Below are positions 1 to 5,247 of a DNA stretch of 6,326 nucleotides, piece after piece (the first letter of the stretch is position 1; every line of letters starts with the position of its first letter). Source of the DNA: Clostridiales bacterium (GTDB taxonomy: Bacteria > Bacillota > Clostridia > Lachnospirales > Lachnospiraceae); assembly GCA_021203285.1 (NCBI GenBank), contig JAJQBM010000199.1, forward strand, positions 1 through 6,326, given 5' to 3'. The position numbers and the translations under genes are program-made. The notes under the pieces are model-generated. The model had not been told where the DNA came from, searched no databases, and worked only from the letters and a program-made list of their open reading frames with translations.

Positions 1-636
1 GAATTTATCCGTGTCTTTGAGGAAGAAGCAAAAAAGCTTGGCGCGGTCGATTTTTTGGTGCAGGGAACGAGTTACCCGGATGTGGTGGAAAGTGGTCTTG
101 GCGGTGAGTCGGCGGTTATCAAATCGCATCATAATGTTGGCGGCCTTCCTGATTGCGTTGATTTTAAGGAAATTATCGAACCGCTGCGAAATCTTTTTAA
201 AGATGAGGTGCGTAAGGCCGGACTGGAAATGGGCATACCGGAGAATCTTGTTTTTCGCCAGCCGTTTCCCGGACCGGGGCTTGGCATTCGCATTATCGGG
301 GAGGTCACTGCCGATAAGGTGCGTATTGTGCAGGACGCAGATGCTATTTATCGGGAAGAGATTGCAAATGCAGGATTGGATAAGACAATAGGGCAGTATT
401 TTGCAGCACTGACGAATATGAGGTCAGTGGGCGTTATGGGCGATGAGAGAACATATGACTATGCTGTGGCGCTGCGGGCTGTTAATACGGTTGATTTTAT
501 GACAGCAGAGAGCGCAGAAATTCCGTTTGAGGTGCTGCAGAGGGTGATGAGCCGGATTATTAATGAGGTGAGAGGGGTCAACCGGGTGTTTTATGATTTG
601 ACGAGTAAACCACCGGGGACGATAGAGTTTGAATAG
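1..636 (+). CDS. guaA: GMP synthase (glutamine-hydrolysing), C-terminal part
   Basis: GuaA makes GMP from XMP, glutamine and ATP in the cytosol, the last step of guanine nucleotide synthesis. The frame is open from base 1, so the 5' part lies outside the window. The visible 211 residues are roughly the last 40% of a protein that is normally about 510-520 residues. They cover the end of the ATP-pyrophosphatase domain ([13 protein letters not shown], then [11 protein letters not shown]) and the whole C-terminal dimerisation domain ([18 protein letters not shown], then [20 protein letters not shown]). The XMP-binding tail is intact ([11 protein letters not shown], then TAG). The tail is usually KPPATIEWE or KPPATIEFE, so insertion of the adjacent element has left a full-length, apparently functional C-terminus. 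The sequence closely resembles Lachnospiraceae GuaA. The gene is the chromosomal anchor of the window, and its 3' end is the inferred integration site. Confidence 0.97.
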   Translation, partial: EFIRVFEEEAKKLGAVDFLVQGTSYPDVVESGLGGESAVIKSHHNVGGLPDCVDFKEIIEPLRNLFKDEVRKAGLEMGIPENLVFRQPFPGPGLGIRIIGEVTADKVRIVQDADAIYREEIANAGLDKTIGQYFAALTNMRSVGVMGDERTYDYAVALRAVNTVDFMTAESAEIPFEVLQRVMSRIINEVRGVNRVFYDLTSKPPGTIEFE

Positions 637-643
637 ACCCCAC

Positions 644-691
644 GTCTCGAAAAATCCTTATTCTACGGGCTTTTTCGAGACTTTTTCTTTT
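644..691 (+). terminator. Rho-independent terminator-like hairpin after guaA
   Basis: GTCTCGAAAAA (644-654) is the perfect reverse complement of TTTTTCGAGAC (671-681). Two further C-G pairs (656-657 with 668-669) lie beyond one mismatch. The right arm is followed by TTTTTCTTTT (682-691), so the signal works best on the plus strand, eight bases after the guaA stop. Read on the minus strand there is no T-run, so it is a poor terminator for int, whose stop lies 17 bp away. Because it sits at the chromosome/element junction, it may be element-borne and replace the original guaA terminator, or it may have a role in attachment-site structure. Confidence 0.75.
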
Positions 692-693
692 GC

Positions 694-729
694 TTGGCTA
701 CAAATTGGCTACACTTCCCATCTGGCTAC
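694..729. repeat. Short direct repeats, candidate integrase arm-binding sites
   Basis: TTGGCTACA occurs at 694-702 and again at 705-713, 11 bp apart, about one helical turn. A third partial copy, TGGCTAC, lies at 723-729. The repeats overlap the last codons of the integrase gene and lie about 60-95 bp inside the element from the end of guaA. Tyrosine integrases with an N-terminal arm-binding domain bind short direct repeats at such positions. The assignment as arm sites is an inference from position and spacing only. Confidence 0.35.
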
Positions 730-1813
730 CATCCGGCACAGTACCGTTGATCACATTTTCAAGCTGCTTCGCGATCTCCGCCTGCTTGTTGGGATACAGG
801 TGGCTGTAGGTGTTCAGTGTGGTCTGGATTTTTTCGTGTCCGAGCCGGTCCGCGATCAGCAGCGGCTTGCAACCCATTTCCACAAGCAGGCTGGCGTGGG
901 AGTGGCGCAGGTCATGGACACGGATTTTTTTGACGCCGGACTTCTGGCAGCCGCGGATCATCTCGTGATTGAGAAAGCTCTTGGTGTGGGGAAACAGCCG
1001 GTCAGTCGGCTGAATCTCGTAGCATTTCGAGATATATTCTCTCAGGCATTCCACAAGCGTCTGCGGGATGGTGACGACACGATTGCTTTTCGGTGTCTTG
1101 GGAGGCCAAATGACATCCCTGCCATTGATTCGCTGAAATGTCTTGTTGATCGTGATCGTCGCGTTGTCCAGATCCACGTCCGCCGGTGTCAGGGCACACA
1201 ACTCCCCGACACGCATCCCTGTGTAATACAGCGTCATGAACGCTGTGTAGGAGACCGGTTTGTCGGCGACTGCAGCGATAAACTGCTCGAATTCTGCCTT
1301 CGTCCAGAACTGCATTTCCTCGGCGTTGCTCTTGCCCATACTTCCGGCTTTCGTGCAGGGGTTCTCCTTCAGGTCGTAATACTTTACCGCATAATTCATC
1401 ATCGCGGTAAGTTGATTATTGATCGCCTTCAGGTAGGTGGGTGCATAGCCCTTGCCGTTCTCATCACGGTAAGCGGTGAGCTTGTTCTGCCATTTGCGGA
1501 TGTCTGTGGCAGAGATCTCGTTCATCGGCATCTTCCCGAAATAAGGGAGAATCTTCTTGTCTACCATGTAGCGCTTGCTAATGATGGTGGACTCTTTCAG
1601 ACGGTGGCTCATGTCCTCAAAGTACAGATCGACAAAATCTGAAAACAGCATCCCCATATCGGCTTTTGCCTTGTTCAGAAAATCATGCTCCCATTCCAGG
1701 GCAGCTTTCTTCGTGTCAAATCCGCGTTTCTTCTTGTGGATGACTTTCCCTGTCCAGTCCTTTACACGGACCTGCGACATCCATTTTCCATTGGTGTCTT
1801 TCGTTACTGACAA
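698..1813 (-). CDS. int: Tyrosine recombinase / site-specific integrase
   Basis: This 371-residue phage/ICE-type integrase probably catalyses integration at guaA and, with an excisionase, excision. Residues 1-50 look like an AP2-like arm-DNA-binding domain (NGKWMSQVRVKDWTGK). Residues about 55-155 are the SAM-like core-binding domain, and 165-350 the catalytic domain. Catalytic residues are all visible: R201 (YYTGMRVGELC), probable K242 in the beta-hairpin (KTPKSNRVVTIP), H300 and R303 (RVHDLRHSHAS), H326 (DRLGHEKI) and nucleophile Y336 (LNTYSHL). The start is TTG at 1813. A stop codon lies three codons upstream in frame, and GAAAGGA (1830-1824) sits about 10 bases ahead. Int is 43 bp downstream of the repressor gene on the same strand, so the two are probably co-transcribed. 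Length and motifs indicate an intact enzyme. Its 3' end points at guaA, the usual arrangement at an integration junction. Confidence 0.96.
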   Translation of the reverse strand: MSVTKDTNGKWMSQVRVKDWTGKVIHKKKRGFDTKKAALEWEHDFLNKAKADMGMLFSDFVDLYFEDMSHRLKESTIISKRYMVDKKILPYFGKMPMNEISATDIRKWQNKLTAYRDENGKGYAPTYLKAINNQLTAMMNYAVKYYDLKENPCTKAGSMGKSNAEEMQFWTKAEFEQFIAAVADKPVSYTAFMTLYYTGMRVGELCALTPADVDLDNATITINKTFQRINGRDVIWPPKTPKSNRVVTIPQTLVECLREYISKCYEIQPTDRLFPHTKSFLNHEMIRGCQKSGVKKIRVHDLRHSHASLLVEMGCKPLLIADRLGHEKIQTTLNTYSHLYPNKQAEIAKQLENVINGTVPDGSQMGSVANL

Positions 1814-1856
1814 ATTGCATCATTCCTTTCTTTCATTATGTATGCGAACTTGTCTC

Positions 1857-2441
1857 TTACAATCCGGAAAGATATGCGTTCCGCTTCTGTATACGCTCGG
1901 TTTCATCCAGTTCGTCCGGCTCGGAGATTTCAATGCGCTGTGAAGCGTAATAGGCAAGCGTCTGGTCTTTCCATTTCTCATACGCCGCCTTTGTGCTGCC
2001 GTAATGCTCAAATTCCTGCCGGTTGTTCTCCCATTCCTCCAGGAACAGGCACATATCGGCGTTCAAGTCAGCTTCACGGTTTTTCCCATCAAATGTAATA
2101 GAACACTGCCACCCTTCATCACGGGGTGGTTTTTTCACGTCCACAGAGAAGCGGAGTCCCGTGATCTTCTCTAACTGGAACAAGCAGTCCATCACATCCG
2201 CGAGGGAGTCAAATTTGAAGTCGCCGGTCTGCTGTCCGAGCAGATAGGTGGATGTGGTATCCAGTACCTTCGCCAGTTCGTTGATGACGGCAATGGATAC
2301 TTCGATCTCACCACTTTCATATTTCTGGACAGTGCGCAGGGACTTCCCCAGAAGATTTGCAAGCTCTGTCTGGTTGTAGCCTCTTTTCTTACGGAGTGTT
2401 TTGATGCGCTCTCCGATGCTTAAAGAATCTGTTTTGCTCAT
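1857..2441 (-). CDS. XRE/Cro-C1 family transcriptional repressor with an unrecognised C-terminal domain
   Basis: This 194-residue protein has a clear HTH_3 domain at residues about 8-65 (IGERIKTLRKKRGYNQTELANLLGKS..., recognition helix region LRTVQKYESGEIEVS, then a DTTSTYLLGQQ ending typical of these regulators). Residues about 75-194 form a hydrophilic, acidic segment with two Trp-rich stretches (FLEEWENNRQEFEHYG, YEKWKDQTLAYYASQ) that I cannot assign; there is no visible ImmA protease or RecA-type autocleavage motif. The start is ATG at 2441, with GAGGTGA (2455-2449) seven bases ahead. The gene is upstream of int and divergent from the excisionase-replication operon, the usual place for an element's master repressor. 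Two 19-bp repeats in the divergent region are its most likely operators, which would give autoregulation. DNA binding is well supported by the motif; the repressor role is inferred. Confidence 0.92.
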   Translation of the reverse strand: MSKTDSLSIGERIKTLRKKRGYNQTELANLLGKSLRTVQKYESGEIEVSIAVINELAKVLDTTSTYLLGQQTGDFKFDSLADVMDCLFQLEKITGLRFSVDVKKPPRDEGWQCSITFDGKNREADLNADMCLFLEEWENNRQEFEHYGSTKAAYEKWKDQTLAYYASQRIEISEPDELDETERIQKRNAYLSGL

Positions 2442-2461
2442 TTTTAATTCACCTCATGGAT

Positions 2462-2490
2462 AATTTAACATAAAACAATGCGAATTGCAA
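2462..2490 (-). promoter_or_regulatory. Candidate leftward promoter for repressor-int
   Basis: On the minus strand TTGCAA (2490-2485) is followed after 17 bases by TAAATT (2467-2462), about 20 bp before the repressor start codon. The -10 box matches the consensus at four of six positions, so this is a weak to moderate sigma-A promoter. Its -35 box lies inside the first 19-bp repeat (2481-2499), consistent with autorepression. Confidence 0.45.
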
Positions 2491-2569
2491 GTGCATATTT
2501 TAAAAGAAAAAGGTTTGACAAATGCGTAACATGTGTGTATTATATAAATACGAACTAAAAGTGCATATT
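2481..2569. repeat. Pair of 19-bp imperfect direct repeats, candidate repressor operators
   Basis: CGAATTGCAAGTGCATATT at 2481-2499 and CGAACTAAAAGTGCATATT at 2551-2569 match at 16 of 19 positions, with the last 11 bases (AAGTGCATATT) identical. They are exactly 70 bp apart and bracket the rightward promoter. One overlaps the -35 of the leftward promoter; the other begins about eight bases after the rightward -10, where a bound repressor would block initiation. Repetition and placement are directly visible. Binding by the divergent XRE protein is inferred. Confidence 0.55.
2515..2543 (+). promoter_or_regulatory. Strong sigma-A-type rightward promoter
   Basis: TTGACA (2515-2520), a perfect -35, is separated by 17 bases from TATTAT (2538-2543), a five-of-six match to the -10 consensus. 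Transcription would start near 2550 and run into the excisionase-like gene, the primase and the helicase, leaving a leader of about 100 bases. The start point falls at the edge of the second 19-bp repeat, so the promoter is probably shut by the repressor in the integrated state. Confidence 0.8.
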
Positions 2570-2651
2570 CAAGGCGCATAAAATGACAAACGAAAGAAAA
2601 AAGCGTATCTGAATTGCACAAATGATAAAACCAGAGAAAGGAGTGGTGAAG

Positions 2652-2846
2652 ATGCAGATCAGCGTGTCGTATATCAGCGCAAATGAAATCATGAAGATCT
2701 TGGGAATCGGACGCAGCAAAGCTTATGAGGTTGTGCGCCAGATGAACGAGGAATTGGAAGCTGCCGGTTATAACGTCATCAAGGGCAAAGTGCCGGTCCG
2801 GTATTTCCAGAAAAAATACTATGGATGTGAGATGAAGGCAGAATGA
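2652..2846 (+). CDS. Small HTH DNA-binding protein, excisionase-like
   Basis: This 64-residue protein is almost entirely one MerR/excisionase-type winged HTH: YISANEIMKILGIGRSKAYEV is the helix-turn-helix, and residues about 40-55 (AGYNVIKGKVPVRYFQKKYY) form the wing. Such proteins are common as the first gene after the rightward promoter in Clostridia integrative elements. They usually act as excisionases (recombination directionality factors) or as regulators of the replication operon. I chose ATG 2652 rather than the in-frame ATG at 2622, because AAAGGAG (2637-2643) sits eight bases ahead of 2652 and nothing comparable precedes 2622. The stop overlaps the next start in an ATGA (2843-2846), so translation is coupled to the primase. 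The excisionase role is inferred from size, fold and position. Confidence 0.85.
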   Translation: MQISVSYISANEIMKILGIGRSKAYEVVRQMNEELEAAGYNVIKGKVPVRYFQKKYYGCEMKAE

Positions 2847-3286
2847 ATATTTTTCAGACAGTGAAGGAAGCGGTCACGGCGAAGGACGTAGCCATGTATT
2901 ACGGCATCCGGGTAAACCGGAGCAACATGGCCTGCTGTCCGTTCCATGATGATCACCATCCGAGTATGAAAGTAGACAAAGGGTTTATCTGCTTCGCCTG
3001 CGGGGAGAAGGGTGATGTTATCACATTTGTGTCGAAGCTATTTGGCTTGTCTCCTTACGAAGCGGCGAAGAAGATTGCTGCAGATTTTAATGTGCCAGTG
3101 CCGGATTCCAATGCGAAGTATAAATCTTCTTATAAGGCAAATGGCTCCGGAATGAAGCGGAAATCTAAAAAAGACTCCCTGAAGTCTCCGCAACAGAAGC
3201 AGATGGAAGTGGAACGTGAATTTGGGCGATGGAGACAGAAATGTATCATCATCCTGTCAGATTACCTTCACCTACTGGAGGACTGA
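2843..3286 (+). CDS. CHC2 zinc-finger DNA primase-like protein, truncated by an in-frame TGA
   Basis: The 147-residue product carries a DnaG-type CHC2 zinc finger near its N-terminus: CCPFHDDHHPSMK (ligands C32 and H35), then C50 and C53 in FICFACGEKGDVITFV. This is followed by the helical FGLSPYEAAKKIAADF segment typical of the family and by a Lys/Ser-rich linker (residues about 100-130). Such proteins start primers on single-stranded DNA and in these elements sit beside an SF3 helicase. No TOPRIM catalytic domain is present, so this is a zinc-binding accessory of a split primase at best. The start overlaps the stop of the excisionase-like gene. The frame ends at TGA 3284-3286 right after DYLHLLED, where family members as I recall them read DYLHLL..W..EYAPK. 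The same frame continues without a stop to 3535, so the gene appears to be broken by a TGG to TGA change. The zinc finger would survive in the short product. Confidence 0.85.
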   Translation: MNIFQTVKEAVTAKDVAMYYGIRVNRSNMACCPFHDDHHPSMKVDKGFICFACGEKGDVITFVSKLFGLSPYEAAKKIAADFNVPVPDSNAKYKSSYKANGSGMKRKSKKDSLKSPQQKQMEVEREFGRWRQKCIIILSDYLHLLED

Positions 3287-3535
3287 CGAGGACAGTTCGC
3301 GCCGAAAGAGGGAGATGATGACTGGGATGAGCATTTCACGGAAGCCCTGTCGAAACAGACAGTCATAGAATACTATCTGGATGTCCTGCTGACAGGCACA
3401 TTGGAAGATCAGTTACAGTTTATGGCAGATAAAGGAGAGGGGGTGATAAGGCTTGAAAAACGAATGGAACAGTATAGACGAGGAAACCAAGAAGCGGGCG
3501 GCTTCCGCGATGGAAGCTATGAACCGGCAGCTTGA
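3287..3535 (+). pseudogene. In-frame remnant of the primase C-terminus beyond the TGA
   Basis: Read in the same frame as the upstream primase, 82 codons follow the TGA without a stop. They begin RGQFAPKEGDDDWDEHFTEA, continue through LSKQTVIEYYLDVLLTGTLE, and end at TGA 3533-3535. This resembles the conserved C-terminal part of the CHC2 primase family as I remember it (WKTEYAPK..EEWHPLF.EAL, then YVEYLLD.LL.G). With a Trp at the TGA the intact protein would be 230 residues. The last 83 bases overlap the start of the helicase gene in another frame, so the ancestral pair was probably coupled by overlap. There is no independent start codon with a good ribosome binding site, so this is best treated as untranslated relic or readthrough extension. 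Confidence 0.75.
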
Positions 3536-4844
3536 CGGGGACGAGGAGGAAGATGAGGACGAAGTGCTCTGGTTCGACGGCAAGAAGATCAATGAGGTAC
3601 TTTGCTGTCAGGATTTTCTGTCTACCCATCCGGTCAGGTGCATCAATGGACATTTTTTCACGGTGGATGGTATGCAGCCGGATAGCGAAATAGAGCGGCA
3701 GATTTATGAGTTTGTTAAACCGTTCCTTGTGAATGGTGTGGAGAAAAAGGTCAGGCAGATCGCAGCGGCATTGAAACTGGAGGCACATTCTGAGGAAATG
3801 CCGGTGCAGCTTGACCGGCTTCATGTAGCAAATGGGACACTGTTTGTGGACGGCACATTCCGCGAGGAAAAAGAGTTCTGTCTGAACCGGCTGCCGGTTG
3901 CCTATCATCCACAGGCACCGAAGCCGGAAAGATGGCTGCAGTTTGTATCGGAGCTTCTGGAGCCGGAGGACATTCCCACGCTTCAGGAGTATATGGGATA
4001 CTGCCTTCTTCCTACCAACAAGGCACAGCGAATGATGAGCATTATCGGCAAGGGCGGAGAGGGGAAATCAAGGATAGGGCTGGTCATGCGGAGCTTGCTT
4101 GGAGATAACATGAATGTCAGTAATATCCAGAAAGTGGAGACGAACCGATTTGCCAGAGCTGATCTGGAATACAAGCTGCTGATGGTGGATGACGATATGA
4201 AGATGGAGGCGCTCAGCCAGACCAATTATATCAAGTCTATTGTCACATTGGAGGACAAGATGGATATGGAGCGCAAGGGTCAGCAGAGTGTCCAGGGCGT
4301 CTTATATGTCCGGTTCCTGTGCTTTGGAAATGGAACGCTGAGTGCATTGTATGACCGTTCCTACGGCTTTTATCGGAGGCAGCTGATATTGGTTGCGAAA
4401 GAACAACCGCTTGACAGGCAGGACGATAAGTTCCTGATCGAGAAGCTACGGGAAGAGACGGAGGGAATCTTTCTATGGTGTCTGGAAGGATTGAAGCGTC
4501 TCGTTACAAACAATTATGAATTTACCGTGAGTGACAAGACAAGGAACAATCTGCAAACAGCAATCGAGGAAGGAAATAATGTGATTGCCTTTATGGGCTC
4601 CGAAGGATATGTCCGGCTGGAGAAGGGAACGATGGCGACATCAAAGGCACTTTATCAGGCTTACAGTAAATGGTGTGAGGATAACATGGAGAAGCCTATG
4701 ACGCCGAGGAGCTTTAGCAGCTATTTATCACAGAATGAAAATAAGTACGGAATCCGGCATTCTACCAATATCCCATCAGCTACAGGGAAGAAAGCCAGAG
4801 GATTCACAGGAATCCACGTACAGATACGGACAGAACCATTCTGA
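3453..4844 (+). CDS. SF3/P4-type primase-helicase (D5-like replication protein)
   Basis: This 463-residue ATP-driven helicase belongs to the phage P4 alpha / poxvirus D5 group and probably unwinds the origin of the excised element. Residues 1-160 form a D5_N-like region with an acidic run (DGDEEEDEDE, 28-37). The SF3 core shows Walker A GKGGEGKS (199-206), Walker B LLMVDDD (242-248), a motif C-like asparagine in FLCFGNGTL (N293), and an arginine-finger region in YGFYRRQL (R308/R309). Residues about 370-450 look like a winged-helix DNA-binding tail (TSKALYQAYSKWCED, then PRSFSSYLSQ). The start is TTG 3453, preceded by GAGGGGGTGAT (3437-3447). An RNA-polymerising primase active site is not evident, so priming may depend on the damaged CHC2 protein upstream or on the host. 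Iteron-like repeats directly downstream are a candidate target. The gene looks intact. Confidence 0.93.
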   Translation: MKNEWNSIDEETKKRAASAMEAMNRQLDGDEEEDEDEVLWFDGKKINEVLCCQDFLSTHPVRCINGHFFTVDGMQPDSEIERQIYEFVKPFLVNGVEKKVRQIAAALKLEAHSEEMPVQLDRLHVANGTLFVDGTFREEKEFCLNRLPVAYHPQAPKPERWLQFVSELLEPEDIPTLQEYMGYCLLPTNKAQRMMSIIGKGGEGKSRIGLVMRSLLGDNMNVSNIQKVETNRFARADLEYKLLMVDDDMKMEALSQTNYIKSIVTLEDKMDMERKGQQSVQGVLYVRFLCFGNGTLSALYDRSYGFYRRQLILVAKEQPLDRQDDKFLIEKLREETEGIFLWCLEGLKRLVTNNYEFTVSDKTRNNLQTAIEEGNNVIAFMGSEGYVRLEKGTMATSKALYQAYSKWCEDNMEKPMTPRSFSSYLSQNENKYGIRHSTNIPSATGKKARGFTGIHVQIRTEPF

Positions 4845-4872
4845 TACGGGAAACAGTGTGAAGCACTTTGAA

Positions 4873-4950
4873 AAGCGTATATGCGTATATTGCCAGTAAA
4901 TTCAATGGATTTGCGAAAAGCAAAGAGTGTAGATATACGCTTATACGCTT
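4873..4950. repeat. 18-bp inverted repeat built from GCGTATAT units, candidate replication origin
   Basis: AAGCGTATATGCGTATAT (4873-4890) and ATATACGCTTATACGCTT (4933-4950) are reverse complements with a single mismatch in 18. Each arm is itself a tandem pair: the left arm holds two perfect GCGTATAT units (4875-4882, 4883-4890). The arms are separated by 42 bp of AT-rich DNA with a small TTGC/GCAA hairpin (4911-4923). The structure starts 29 bp after the helicase stop codon. Iteron-like repeats beside an SF3 replication gene fit an origin bound by that protein. A relaxase operator or part of the transfer region is also possible. Confidence 0.5.
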
Positions 4951-5000
4951 GGGAAGGATGTTCGCCGTAGTTTTGTGATAAGGCGATAATACCGTTCCTG

Positions 5001-5129
5001 CGATTCGCATGGTGGTGACGCGAGAAACCAGATCATGCGGATTGCATCCCCGTCCGGAGGCACCGCAGAGGTGACGCAGGCGGGATAATCCGGCGATAGC
5101 CGGAAGAGCCCCTCTGGCGAGGAGCGCAA
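5001..5129. other. GC-rich multi-hairpin non-coding tract of unknown function
   Basis: Bases 5031-5130 are 65% G+C by my count, against 38% for 4861-4960. Several stems are visible. 5004-5013 pairs with 5032-5041 (10 bp including two G-U pairs). CACC (5061-5064) pairs with GGTG (5070-5073). TCCGGC (5089-5094) pairs perfectly with GCCGGA (5099-5104) across a GATA loop. CCTC (5110-5113) pairs with GAGG (5118-5121). GGTGACGC occurs twice (5014-5021, 5070-5077). No convincing gene is present on either strand. It could be a structured RNA, a single-strand initiation site, or part of the transfer or replication origin; the sequence does not decide. Confidence 0.45.
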
Positions 5130-5156
5130 AGGCAGCTTTTGATGGACGGAACGGCT

Positions 5157-5219
5157 GTCGAAAGTGCTTTTGCGTTACTTTCGACGAAAGTAACAAAGCT
5201 TATGCGCCGTATCCGGCGC
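5157..5219 (+). other. Candidate MobV-type origin of transfer (oriT)
   Basis: GTTACTTTCG (5174-5183), a single A, and CGAAAGTAAC (5185-5194) form a perfect 10-bp palindrome. GTCGAAAGT (5157-5165) is also a perfect inverted repeat of ACTTTCGAC (5177-5185), so two hairpins compete for the same arm. A third hairpin, GCGCCG (5204-5209) with CGGCGC (5214-5219), follows. Overlapping, mutually exclusive inverted repeats just upstream of the relaxase gene are a feature of pMV158-type oriTs. The order AAAGTA, seven bases, TTATGC (5187-5205) resembles pMV158's AAAGTA, seven bases, TTATAC, in which MobM cuts just before TTA. By that analogy the nick would lie between 5199 and 5200, although the base 5' of it here is C rather than G. 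The pMV158 comparison is from memory. Confidence 0.55.
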
Positions 5220-5247
5220 TCTTTAAAAGAAAATGGGAGGAATGCGA

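Noticed and set aside
629..1642. A 337-codon open frame on the plus strand opposite the integrase gene
   Set aside because: It is the antisense shadow of int, whose catalytic motifs are clear on the minus strand. The translation has no recognisable domain, and no ribosome binding site precedes its start.
2583..2612. A nine-codon frame (MTNERKKRI) in the leader of the rightward operon, with a weak AAGG upstream
   Set aside because: It is too short to separate from chance, and no attenuator-type alternative hairpins were seen around it.
2622..2651. Longer start for the excisionase-like gene, adding ten residues
   Set aside because: AAAGGAG is correctly spaced for ATG 2652, while ATG 2622 lacks a ribosome binding site and the extra residues match nothing in the family.
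3284..3286. TGA read as tryptophan through an alternative genetic code
   Set aside because: TGA is used as a normal stop at the ends of the excisionase-like and helicase genes, and Trp is encoded by TGG throughout. A nonsense mutation, error or low-level readthrough is more likely than code reassignment.
4804..5196. A 130-codon minus-strand frame (and a 62-codon one at 4941-5129) across the intergenic region
   Set aside because: The longer frame starts at a TTG without a ribosome binding site, overlaps the end of the helicase gene, and crosses the palindromes and hairpins. The protein sequence looks like translated structured DNA. Any conservation is more simply explained by the non-coding elements.
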